In this document: positions 1 through 5,713 of the stretch, piece after piece
How the letters are laid out: every line of letters begins with the position of its first letter
Position numbering within the stretch: the stretch's first letter is position 1
Source of the DNA: Anaerolineaceae bacterium UBA6133
Lineage (GTDB): Bacteria > Chloroflexota > Anaerolineae > Anaerolineales > Anaerolineaceae
Direction of reading: 5' to 3'
Length of the DNA stretch: 12,869 nucleotides
Assembly: GCA_002435825.1 (NCBI GenBank)
Contig: DIVL01000016.1
Location: 1 to 12,869 of the forward strand
Program-made: the position numbers and the translations under genes
The notes under the pieces: model-generated
Databases searched by the model: none
Told to the model about the DNA's origin: nothing
The model's input: only the letters and a program-made list of their open reading frames with translations

Positions 1-2
1 AG

Positions 3-68
3 GGCGAGATTGAGGGCACCGTCAACGAAGTGATGGATGAACGTGTTGTGCCCTCAATCCGCCGCTGA
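3..68 (+). CDS. C-terminal end of an upstream gene (partial, unidentified)
   Basis: Reading from base 3, an open frame of 21 codons runs to a TGA at 66-68. The visible tail contains EGTVNEVMDERVV and ends in SIRR. The other two forward frames hit stops earlier (TGA at 11-13 and 31-33). The acidic/hydrophobic mix looks like ordinary protein, but the piece is too short to assign a family. It is open at the window edge, so its being a real gene end is inferred from the lack of any other explanation and from the non-coding spacer that follows. I do not recognise the product. Confidence 0.45.
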   Translation, partial: GEIEGTVNEVMDERVVPSIRR

Positions 69-125
69 CGGTGTATTGGGTGGTAAGGCATATTTACTGC
101 AAATAATCGATGGCGTGCCGGCGGA

Positions 126-187
126 TTGGAAGCACACCAAGGTTATTGTATGATGAAGTGTGCTGTGCTTCCAAGCTCGCCCTACAG
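126..187. repeat. Long hairpin with GTAGGGCG head, spacer before the methyltransferase
   Basis: A perfect 11-bp inverted repeat, TTGGAAGCACA (126-136) and TGTGCTTCCAA (164-174), is separated by 27 bases. A competing 7-bp stem, AGCACAC (131-137) with GTGTGCT (158-164), uses the same left arm, so two exclusive folds are possible. Just outside, CGCCCTACAG (178-187) reads CTGTAGGGCG on the minus strand, the same ten bases as at 1206-1215. There is no T-run after the stem, so it is not a typical intrinsic terminator. I infer a member of the same short palindromic repeat family as in 1016-1402. Confidence 0.55.
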
Positions 188-239
188 GTGCTTGATCTCT
201 GCTGCCTTATTGAAGACAATCGGATTTCCAAGCCATTGT

Positions 240-273
240 TTGAAGTTTCCATTTCCCGAGTAAAATAGGGAGT
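240..273 (+). promoter_or_regulatory. Possible promoter giving a leaderless methyltransferase mRNA
   Basis: TAAAAT at 261-266 is a plausible -10 box ending 7 bases before the ATG at 274. Upstream, TTGAAG (240-245, 15-bp spacer) or TTGTTT (236-241, 19-bp spacer) are weak -35 candidates. The only purine-rich stretch before the ATG (AGGGAG, 267-272) is one base from the start codon, too close for a normal Shine-Dalgarno. The arrangement matches that before 3558, 3400 and 8418. Confidence 0.3.
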
Positions 274-1017
274 ATGACTCACGTCATCCCTCAAGACCTT
301 GAAAAAGCCGCGATTCGCGGTGAGCCTTCGCATGTCTGGCGTGCTGGGCAGGAACGGCGCTTTGCCATGCTGAAAGACGCTGCGGGAGAACGTTTGCAGG
401 GCAGCGTGCTGGTGGACGGCTGTGGCGTGGGAACCTACCTTGCGCGCCTGGTGCCCGTCTCCGGGTTTGTGACGGGTATCGATATAGAATATCCGCGCGT
501 GGTGGAGAGCAGCGCCTTCACGCCGAACGTGCTCTGCGCCGCGGGAGAATATCTTCCGTATCAGTCCGAAAGCATGGATCTGGTATTCAGCCATGAGGTT
601 TTGGAGCATGTGCAGGATGATGCCATGGCGATTGGGGAGATGGCGCGGGTGCTCAAGCCTGGCGGACGGATCGTGCTCTTCTGCCCCAATCGCGGCTACC
701 CCTTTGAGACCCATGGACATTATTGGAAGGGCAAATACCACTTCGGCAATACCCCCTTGATCAACTGGCTGCCCCGCAGGTTGCGCGACAAGCTTGCGCC
801 GCACGTGGAGGTTTACACCCGTGAGGATCTGGCGAAGCTCTTTGCTGGCTTGCCGGTGAAATTCATCGAACGGCGCACGATTTTTGGCGCTTACGACAAC
901 ATCATCGAGCGCCATCCCGCATTGGGGAAATTGTTGCGAGGCTTCTTACAGGCACTCGAGAAGACCCCCCTGCGACGGCTTGGACTATCCCATTTTTGGG
1001 TGGTAGAGAAAAATTAG
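274..1017 (+). CDS. Class I SAM-dependent methyltransferase (Methyltransf_11 type)
   Basis: This 247-residue soluble protein is predicted to transfer a methyl group from S-adenosylmethionine to an unknown acceptor. The Rossmann core is visible. Motif I VLVDGCGVGTY lies at residues 45-55, an acidic ribose-binding strand end GID at 68-70, the SHEVLEHV stretch at 106-113, and the LKPGGRIVLFCPN post-core strand at 127-139. After residue 140 come HGHYWKGKYHFGNTP and a positively charged region, which probably form the acceptor site. This style is common among methyltransferases in polysaccharide and lipid modification clusters, but no such genes are next to it, so the substrate is open. The start is the first ATG of the frame and lacks a well-spaced Shine-Dalgarno. 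The next in-frame Met (31) would remove only the N-terminal helix before motif I, so a shorter start cannot be ruled out. It is flanked on both sides by GTAGGGCG-headed hairpins. Confidence 0.85.
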   Translation: MTHVIPQDLEKAAIRGEPSHVWRAGQERRFAMLKDAAGERLQGSVLVDGCGVGTYLARLVPVSGFVTGIDIEYPRVVESSAFTPNVLCAAGEYLPYQSESMDLVFSHEVLEHVQDDAMAIGEMARVLKPGGRIVLFCPNRGYPFETHGHYWKGKYHFGNTPLINWLPRRLRDKLAPHVEVYTREDLAKLFAGLPVKFIERRTIFGAYDNIIERHPALGKLLRGFLQALEKTPLRRLGLSHFWVVEKN

Positions 1018-1097
1018 TAGGGCGGAACCGGATTCACCCTCACCTTCCTGATCGATGTTATTCAATTATCACATCTTTCTTAGTCTTAATATACAAG

Positions 1098-1154
1098 GGC
1101 GGAATGCGCCTCCCTGCCCTCGCAGTGCAACTGCAAGGGTTTGCGCACTCCGCC
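1098..1154. repeat. Imperfect two-part hairpin
   Basis: The outer stem is GGCGGAATGCGC (1098-1109) against GCGCACTCCGCC (1143-1154), 12 bp with one mismatch. The inner stem is CCCTCGCAG (1117-1125) against CTGCAAGGG (1131-1139), 9 bp with one mismatch and a 5-base loop. Unequal unpaired stretches (7 and 3 bases) join them. There is no T-run on either side, so it is not a clear terminator. Confidence 0.6.
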
Positions 1155-1166
1155 AATGATGTAAAC

Positions 1167-1228
1167 GTCGGAGTGAGACCGCGAAAGGTGAACATTGGCC
1201 AAAGGCTGTAGGGCGGTCTCATTCCGAC
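1167..1228. repeat. 16-bp inverted repeat with 30-base spacer
   Basis: GTCGGAGTGAGACCGC (1167-1182) is the reverse complement of GCGGTCTCATTCCGAC (1213-1228) except for one position, which would be a G-U pair in RNA. The right arm begins inside a GTAGGGCGG copy (1208-1216) and is followed by CTAC, tying it to the GTAGGGCG family. Confidence 0.65.
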
Positions 1229-1260
1229 CTACGATAATTGCCAAAAATTTACCTTGTAGA

Positions 1261-1280
1261 GGTAACCCCCCGTGGTTACC
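1261..1280. repeat. Short perfect hairpin GGTAACC/GGTTACC
   Basis: A perfect 7-bp stem, GGTAACC (1261-1267) and GGTTACC (1274-1280), has a 6-base CCCCGT loop. It sits 33 bases after the 16-bp inverted repeat. It has no T-run and no link to a coding region that I can see. Confidence 0.5.
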
Positions 1281-1423
1281 CGCCTTCAGGGCAGACATGG
1301 GGTAGCCTTTCCGATCCTGAATGATCTGTTGCAACGATAAAAGAGTAAACAATCACCATAAACAACATATAAACTATCATTGTCTTGACCAGCCGCCCTA
1401 CTTATTCTTACAAACCCTTGAAA

Positions 1424-2785
1424 TCAACCATTTTTCAGCAGCATAGCCTGATTGGCTCTCATTGAGAGCTGCAGGTTTCCGCTTGGATCGCAGATGAACG
1501 AGTCTTCGGGGTTCAGCAGGTCCACAAAGCGCCAGTTTGCCTTGCCGCGCAGGGGCAGGCTCAGTTCCACGGGCTCGGCAGCGCTGTTGATTGCCAGGAC
1601 TATGCAGTCATTATCAATTTCCCGGCTGAAAACAAACTGGTTGGAGGTGACCAGCGTTTCTTCATAACTGCCAAACCGCATGGCAGGCTGCGACTGGCGC
1701 AATCCAGCCAGGTGGCCGATCCAGCCGCGCAGGTCGTGAGCGTACGCCTGGTTCTGCAGCAGGGTTAGGTCAAAGGCGGGTCTCAGGTTCCAGTCATCCG
1801 ATTGTTTCACGCCTTCAAAGCCAAACTCACTGCCGTAGTAAATGGATGGGATGCCAGGCATGGTGAATAGCAAAAAGTACAGCAGGTGAAGCTGCTGCTT
1901 GTCTTGCAATTGGGACGCAATCCGGCTGACGTCGTGGTTATCGGCGAAGGTATAGAGCGTGGGGAGGTCGCGATATATGCCCTGGGCGCCAAATTCACGG
2001 TTGAGTGAAAATGCCAGCTCAAAAAAGTTACTGTCATTGAACGAGGAATAAAGGCTTTTGTAGAGCTCATAGTTGGTGGTGGCATGCAGCATATCAGGGT
2101 TTGCCCACTGGCGGTAATCGCCGTGGATGACCTCGCCCATCAGCCACAAATTGGGGTCGAGTTGATTGGCGAAAGCGCGCAGCTCGCGCATAAAATCAAA
2201 GCTAAGCGCGTCTGCTGCGTCCAGGCGGATGCCGTCAATCTGAAACTCTTCCTTCCACATGCGGATGGCATCAAAAAGGTGCTGCCTGGCGGCAGGTTCA
2301 GCTAGATTGAGCTTGACCAGGTCGAAGTGCCCGTTCCAGGCGGCATAGCTGAAGGGATCGCCGAGTGGGGATCGCTGGTCGAAGCGCAGGTCGGCAAACC
2401 ACTTCTTGTAGGGGGAATTCTGCCCGTTGATTTGCACATCACGAAACGCCCAGAAATTTCGCCCCACGTGATTGAAGACGCCGTCGAGCACCAGGTGCAT
2501 CCTGCGTGCATGCAGCGCATTGGCAAGCTCTGCCAAGTCAGCGCGGGTGCCAAGGCGGCGGTCGACGTGGAAATAATCGGCGGTGTCATAGCCGTGGCTG
2601 CCGGACTCAAAAACTGGTCCGAGGTAGAGGGCGTTGGCACCCAAGCTCTGAATGTGGTCCAGCCAGCCCAGGATCTGGCGCAGCCGCGGCTGAGGCTCGG
2701 ACTGGAAGTCGTTGTGATGGGGCGCGGAGCAAGCTCCAAGGGGGTAAATATGGTAAAAAATGCTGTTTTGATTGATAGTGGTCAT
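1424..2785 (-). CDS. Cytoplasmic GH13 alpha-amylase-family enzyme (maltodextrin/cyclomaltodextrin hydrolase-like)
   Basis: This 453-residue glycoside hydrolase has the complete GH13 signature on a TIM barrel. Region I is DGVFNH (101-106). Region II is GIRLDAAD (185-192), with Arg187 and nucleophile Asp189. Region III is MGEV (216-219), with acid/base Glu218. Region IV is FADNHD (280-285), with Asp285. MPGIPSIYYGSE (309-320) is also typical. A small beta domain follows from about 365 to the end. There is no signal peptide, so it should act in the cytoplasm on imported malto-oligosaccharides. The N-terminal beta domain of neopullulanases is absent, but a compact form near 450 residues with a FYHIYPLG start is known in the family, so it is probably complete. 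The start is set by GGAGG (2790-2794), four bases from the ATG. An operator at 2797-2816 lies directly upstream, pointing to control by the TetR gene before it. Amylase, cyclomaltodextrinase and transglycosylase activity cannot be told apart from sequence alone. Confidence 0.9.
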   Translation of the reverse strand: MTTINQNSIFYHIYPLGACSAPHHNDFQSEPQPRLRQILGWLDHIQSLGANALYLGPVFESGSHGYDTADYFHVDRRLGTRADLAELANALHARRMHLVLDGVFNHVGRNFWAFRDVQINGQNSPYKKWFADLRFDQRSPLGDPFSYAAWNGHFDLVKLNLAEPAARQHLFDAIRMWKEEFQIDGIRLDAADALSFDFMRELRAFANQLDPNLWLMGEVIHGDYRQWANPDMLHATTNYELYKSLYSSFNDSNFFELAFSLNREFGAQGIYRDLPTLYTFADNHDVSRIASQLQDKQQLHLLYFLLFTMPGIPSIYYGSEFGFEGVKQSDDWNLRPAFDLTLLQNQAYAHDLRGWIGHLAGLRQSQPAMRFGSYEETLVTSNQFVFSREIDNDCIVLAINSAAEPVELSLPLRGKANWRFVDLLNPEDSFICDPSGNLQLSMRANQAMLLKNG

Positions 2786-2796
2786 AATTCCTCCAA

Positions 2797-2816
2797 ACTA
2801 TACCTACCGGTATAGT
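2797..2816. promoter_or_regulatory. TetR-type operator in front of the GH13 gene
   Basis: This is a perfect palindrome, ACTATACC-N4 (TACC)-GGTATAGT, with 8-bp half-sites. The same half-sites and the same 4-bp spacing occur in front of the regulator gene at 3407-3426. Read on the minus strand it contains TATAGT (2802-2797), a -10-like box, but only a poor -35 (TATCAA, 2826-2821). The Shine-Dalgarno and ATG of the GH13 gene follow at once. Binding would block transcription into that gene. That the adjacent TetR protein is the binder is inferred from position and duplication of the site. Confidence 0.85.
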
Positions 2817-2833
2817 GAAATTGATAAAAAAAT

Positions 2834-3400
2834 TTATGAGAAGATCCCATACATGAATTGCTGGCGTGCCTGGTAAGCTAAATCGTCATTCAACCCGATG
2901 TTTTCTTCAACTGCCTGCTGAATGTAAGCGTTCGCCATGCCCAGCAAAGTGATGGTATAAGCCTGGGCGCGACCGCGCATATTGCCGTTGTCTCTCTCGG
3001 CTTCAGAAAACAGGGTAAAGACGGGCTCATGCTGGGCTTTGATCCAGGGTTTGATGATGTCATAGGCTTCTCCGCGGGCTGGGGCGTTGCGCATGGAGAA
3101 CTGCAGCTTGTAGAAGAGCAGGTTGCTATCCGCGAAGCGGAACGTGCTGCGCAGCACTTCCGCGATATTCTGCGGCAGGTCGCCGCGGTACTCGCAGGCA
3201 TCCTTGAGGCGTTTGATGTAGGGGCTGTAGTTTTCAGCCAGCAAAGCTTCCATGAGACCGCGTTTGCTGCGGAAGTAATGGTAAAGGGTTGGCTTGGTGA
3301 TGCCCGACTGGTCGCAGATCTCCTGCACGCCGGTGGCATCGTAGCCAAAGGAGGCAAAAAGCACCAGCGCGTGTTCGAGAATGGTCTCACGGTTATTCAT
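2834..3400 (-). CDS. TetR/AcrR-family transcriptional repressor
   Basis: The protein is 188 residues from the chosen start, the usual TetR size. The N-terminal DNA-binding domain begins at MNNRETILEHALVLFASFGYD. The helix-turn-helix is at about residues 25-44, with recognition segment ITKPTLYHYF at 34-43 followed by RSKRGLMEALL. The C-terminal two thirds are helical and should hold the dimer interface and ligand pocket; the ligand cannot be read from sequence. The frame extends upstream to an ATG at 3442, but that start would put the operator and the -10 and -35 boxes inside the gene, so I prefer the ATG at 3398-3400. From there a -10 box lies only 6 bases away and no Shine-Dalgarno exists, so the mRNA is probably leaderless. 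Operators in front of itself and in front of the GH13 gene 48 bases downstream imply autoregulation plus control of that gene, perhaps in response to a sugar or related small molecule (inference). Confidence 0.9.
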   Translation of the reverse strand: MNNRETILEHALVLFASFGYDATGVQEICDQSGITKPTLYHYFRSKRGLMEALLAENYSPYIKRLKDACEYRGDLPQNIAEVLRSTFRFADSNLLFYKLQFSMRNAPARGEAYDIIKPWIKAQHEPVFTLFSEAERDNGNMRGRAQAYTITLLGMANAYIQQAVEENIGLNDDLAYQARQQFMYGIFS

Positions 3401-3406
3401 AGTCTT

Positions 3407-3426
3407 ACTATACCGCACGGTATAGT
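3407..3426. promoter_or_regulatory. TetR-type operator in front of the tetR gene
   Basis: This perfect palindrome, ACTATACC-N4 (GCAC)-GGTATAGT, has the same half-sites as the site at 2797-2816. GAA follows the right half in both copies. It fills the spacer between the -35 and -10 of the minus-strand promoter and overlaps the -10, the classic position for an autorepressor. Confidence 0.88.
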
Positions 3427-3436
3427 GAATTGTCAA
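3407..3436 (-). promoter_or_regulatory. Sigma70-type promoter of the tetR gene
   Basis: On the minus strand there is a perfect -35 TTGACA (3436-3431), an 18-bp spacer, and a -10 TATAGT (3412-3407). The expected start of transcription is at or next to the ATG at 3400. This is the best-formed promoter in the window and it encloses the operator. Confidence 0.75.
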
Positions 3437-3543
3437 GCCCAATGTAAAAGAGCGCTAAAACTAACGGTGGTTTCAATAACCCGGCGTGGTGAAGGTAAGA
3501 AAAGGCAGAGAGTATCATTCATGTCTGATTGGAATAGAATCGG

Positions 3544-3549
3544 TATAAT
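3544..3549 (+). promoter_or_regulatory. -10 box of the GrpB-family gene
   Basis: A perfect TATAAT lies 8 bases before the ATG at 3558. No convincing -35 is found 16-18 bp upstream, and there is no Shine-Dalgarno before the ATG. The transcript would start at or within a base or two of the start codon, the same design as seen for the genes starting at 3400 and 8418. Confidence 0.5.
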
Positions 3550-3557
3550 CAATACAA

Positions 3558-4451
3558 ATGTCACTGATTGACGCAGAAAAACCTGGTGCTGATAGAACCA
3601 AATGGGTAGAAGTCGTGCCTTACAATCCAGACTGGCCGTTGCGCTTTGAGGAAGTGCGGGCGCATCTTCTCGGCATTCTCACCGGACAGGATGTGCGTGT
3701 TGAGCATGTGGGCAGCACGTCGGTGCCTGACCTGGCAGCAAAACCAATCCTCGACCTTGACATTGTCCTTGAAAATGGAGCGGACTTTGCGGAAGTGAAA
3801 GCTTTGCTTGAAGCAAATGGTTATCACCATATGGGTAACCTTGGCATCTCCGGGCGTGATGCCTTTAAGTACAACGACAAGCCCCAACTGATGCGACACA
3901 ACCTCTATGTGCTCTCCTCCGAGGCGGATGAGCTCAAACGGCACCTCACCTTTCGCGACTGGCTGCGAGGCCATCCGCAGGATCGGGAGGCTTACGCTCA
4001 AACCAAAATGGCTGCAGCCCGGCAATTCCCGGAGGATATCAGCGCGTACATTGATGCCAAAAGTGATGTCATCCTGGACATTTACAAGCGCTGCGGCCTA
4101 TACCGCCCGCAGGACTTGCAAGAGTTGGCACGTTCAATGCTGATCAACCGTTACGACCTGCGTATTGAGGAAATTAACTGCAGACTCCTGCAAGGGGGCA
4201 TGAGCCTATGCCAGGCGCAAACACCGCAAGGAGAGTTTTATCTTCTGGCCTGGGAACAAGCCGGCACTGTCAGCGGCGAAATCTCACTCACTCAAAGCGC
4301 TTCTGTCAGCGCGATTGCCCTTCCATTGCCAACCGCTTCAGGTCAGCATATTTGTAGAGCGCCATTTGGAATGTTTGCCCTGTTCAGATCCGAGCAGGAT
4401 GCGGTCACCTTTTTCAACAGTGACCTTTGGAAGAATTCAGCCAGGCTTTGA
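3558..4451 (+). CDS. GrpB/UPF0157-family protein with an extra C-terminal domain
   Basis: Residues 16-180 of this 297-residue protein form a GrpB (UPF0157) domain of the nucleotidyltransferase superfamily. VEVVPYNPDWPLRFEE is at 17-32, EHVGSTSVP at 49-57, the acidic pair in KPILDLDI at 62-69, RHNLYV at 113-118, and a FRDWLRGHPQDREAYAQTK signature at 132-150. The family is thought to act on a small molecule or nucleotide, but its reaction is not settled. Usual members end near residue 170-180; this one continues for about 115 residues. The extension (about 187-280) has the order LINRYDLRIEEI, RLLQGG, TPQGEFYLLAW, LPLPTASGQ, FGMFALF. That order recalls the N-lobe of aminoglycoside phosphotransferase/homoserine-kinase-like proteins. 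The usual ATP-binding lysine appears missing and no C-lobe follows. I treat it as a degenerate or repurposed lobe, at low certainty. The stop overlaps the ribosome site of the next methyltransferase, so the two are probably co-transcribed. Confidence 0.85.
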   Translation: MSLIDAEKPGADRTKWVEVVPYNPDWPLRFEEVRAHLLGILTGQDVRVEHVGSTSVPDLAAKPILDLDIVLENGADFAEVKALLEANGYHHMGNLGISGRDAFKYNDKPQLMRHNLYVLSSEADELKRHLTFRDWLRGHPQDREAYAQTKMAAARQFPEDISAYIDAKSDVILDIYKRCGLYRPQDLQELARSMLINRYDLRIEEINCRLLQGGMSLCQAQTPQGEFYLLAWEQAGTVSGEISLTQSASVSAIALPLPTASGQHICRAPFGMFALFRSEQDAVTFFNSDLWKNSARL

Positions 4452-4459
4452 GGAGAGAG

Positions 4460-5209
4460 ATGGATAATACCCAAAAGTTCAGCGGCAAAGCCGATGTCTA
4501 CCAACAAGCCCGCCCCAGTTACGCCCTGGCGTTACTGGATTTTGTAGCCCAAGAATGGCAGATTGGCAAAGGTTCACTGGTCGCGGATATTGGCTCAGGA
4601 ACAGGCATCTTCACGCGCCAGCTGCTCGGGTTGGGAGCCAAAGTTTTTGCCGTGGAGCCCAACGCAGATATGCGCTCCAAAGCTGAGGAACTGCTTGGTG
4701 AGAATCCAAATTTCGTTTCAGTCATCGGCGCAGCCGAGCAGACAAGCCTGCCCGCACACAGCTTTCACCTGGTGACCGCGGCATCGGCATTCCACTGGTT
4801 TGACCCTGAGCGCTTCAAACAGGAATGTAAGCGCATCCTGCGGCCCGGAGCGCCGGTGGTGCTGGTATGGAACGAAGCCAGGCTCTTTGCGGAGATCAAC
4901 CTCGGACGCGAACGCATTTTCAAAAAGTATTGCCCAAATTTCAAAGGTCTCAGCGGAGGGAAAGACGCAAGGAACCGCGCCAGGCATGCATTTTTTGGAG
5001 AAGAAATTCAGGAACGGCGCTTTCCAAATCCACTGACCTACGACCGTCAGACATTTGTCAATCGCGCCTTATCTGCCTCATACTCTTTGATAGCGGCAGA
5101 TCCGGAATTTGACGCTTACCTGGCAGAACTCGGAGAACTTTTTGATCAATATGCGATTAATGGAAAAATCATGCTTCCCCAGGATAGCGTGGCATATTTC
5201 AAGGGGTGA
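4460..5209 (+). CDS. Class I SAM-dependent methyltransferase (Methyltransf_11/25 type)
   Basis: This 249-residue soluble protein is of the group that begins with F-x-GKADVYQQARPSY (7-21). The SAM-binding motif I is ADIGSGTG (42-49). Strand 2 ends in the acidic residue Glu66 (FAVEPN), GAAEQTSLP is at 90-98, and ASAFHWFD at 108-115. ILRPGAPVVLVWNE (126-139) is the post-core strand. The C-terminal half (140-249) carries the acceptor site and has no feature that names the substrate. The frame is open 11 codons further upstream, inside grpB, but ATG 4460 is preceded by AGGAG at 4451-4455. That Shine-Dalgarno overlaps the stop codon of the GrpB gene, suggesting coupled translation. It may modify the same small molecule handled by its partner (inference). 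Confidence 0.88.
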   Translation: MDNTQKFSGKADVYQQARPSYALALLDFVAQEWQIGKGSLVADIGSGTGIFTRQLLGLGAKVFAVEPNADMRSKAEELLGENPNFVSVIGAAEQTSLPAHSFHLVTAASAFHWFDPERFKQECKRILRPGAPVVLVWNEARLFAEINLGRERIFKKYCPNFKGLSGGKDARNRARHAFFGEEIQERRFPNPLTYDRQTFVNRALSASYSLIAADPEFDAYLAELGELFDQYAINGKIMLPQDSVAYFKG

Positions 5210-5260
5210 GAGCATTCAATCGGGCAGAAAACAACATAAGGATCGCAGGGGCGATTGGAA

Positions 5261-5294
5261 AGGCAAGCAGACAGGGGCTGCCTAAGACTTTTTT
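5261..5294 (+). terminator. Weak candidate terminator after the methyltransferase
   Basis: AGGCA (5261-5265) pairs with TGCCT (5279-5283) and is followed within six bases by six Ts (5289-5294). The stem is only 5 bp with a 13-base loop, and the T-run lies inside the 3' end of the opposing gene. Position between convergent genes is right, strength is doubtful. Confidence 0.25.
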
Positions 5295-5554
5295 GAAGAT
5301 TTGAGGATTTCTTTTTCAGCCACAGCGATTTCGTCAATCACCGCGCGCGCATCCGCTTTTACCTCATCCGCCGTCGAGGGGGAGTGGTTGATGAGCTTTA
5401 CGAGCTCAAAAGCCTGCCTGAGGGTGTCCTTTACCTGGGCTGTGTAGCTGAAATGCTCCCAACCTACCGAATTGGGCACCGGGATCTCACGCGCTTTTTT
5501 GATTAGCTCACGTGCTTTGCTTACACGCTTTTCTGGGGGCATTGGTTTGGCCAT
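5282..5554 (-). CDS. Small charged hypothetical protein (90 aa)
   Basis: This 90-residue protein is rich in Lys, Glu and Ala, with no signal peptide or membrane segment. It starts MAKPMPPEKRVSKARELIKK and ends EKEILKSSKKS. Both ends look helical, and the middle has VGWEHFSYTAQVKDTLRQAFELVKLI. I do not recognise a family. It is judged real because the ATG at 5554 has a good Shine-Dalgarno (GAGAGGAG, 5566-5559, four bases away), the composition is protein-like, and no other gene covers the region. It stands alone, convergent to the methyltransferase and divergent from the Thr/Pro-rich protein gene. Confidence 0.65.
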   Translation of the reverse strand: MAKPMPPEKRVSKARELIKKAREIPVPNSVGWEHFSYTAQVKDTLRQAFELVKLINHSPSTADEVKADARAVIDEIAVAEKEILKSSKKS

Positions 5555-5713
5555 GGCACTCCTCTCACCAATGACCAGATTTTAACATGCATTTCTCATT
5601 TTTTGGGGAATTTTGGCAGGCTCTCATCCACTTGCCGGCATATTACTTGCAGTATCAAATCTGAGGAAAACTCTGTTGCAAGAGCTATTGGCTGTTTGCC
5701 TCAAGAGGTTATT

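Larger units (their letters stand above)
1016..1402. repeat. Hairpin-rich intergenic cluster bounded by inverted GTAGGGCGG copies
   Basis: This stretch without genes lies between the methyltransferase stop and the GH13 stop. Its edges are a perfect 10-bp inverted pair: AGTAGGGCGG at 1016-1025 and CCGCCCTACT at 1393-1402. A third GTAGGGCGG is at 1208-1216. Inside are three separate hairpins (1098-1154, 1167-1228, 1261-1280; listed individually). The remainder (1026-1097 and 1281-1392) is AT-richer and shows no structure I can support. The short open frames in it have no ribosome site and no protein-like composition. It resembles a nest of REP-like or MITE-like palindromic elements. No transposase is present and I see no clear target-site duplication. 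Confidence 0.5.

Noticed and set aside
94..915. 273-codon minus-strand open frame
   Set aside because: It lies almost wholly antisense to the methyltransferase, which has complete family motifs; the antisense protein has no recognisable domain and no ribosome site.
1098..1228. Intrinsic terminators for the flanking convergent genes
   Set aside because: The stems are strong, but none is followed by a T-run on either strand.
996..1352. Two short frames in the intergenic region (plus 996-1211, minus 1086-1352)
   Set aside because: They cross the hairpins, lack ribosome sites, and have no protein-like features.
2302..2815. Open frames on both strands over the 5' half of the GH13 gene (plus 2327-2815, minus 2302-2739)
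   Set aside because: They are shadows of the GH13 frame with biased composition and no motifs, while the GH13 frame has all four conserved regions.
3401..3442. N-terminal extension of TetR to an ATG at 3442
   Set aside because: It would place the operator, the -10 and the -35 inside the coding region, and TetR proteins normally begin close to the first helix, as from 3400.
3542..3549. GGTATAAT before the GrpB gene as a third TetR half-site
   Set aside because: It matches GGTATAGT at 7 of 8 bases but has no partner half-site at the required distance; a -10 box explains it.
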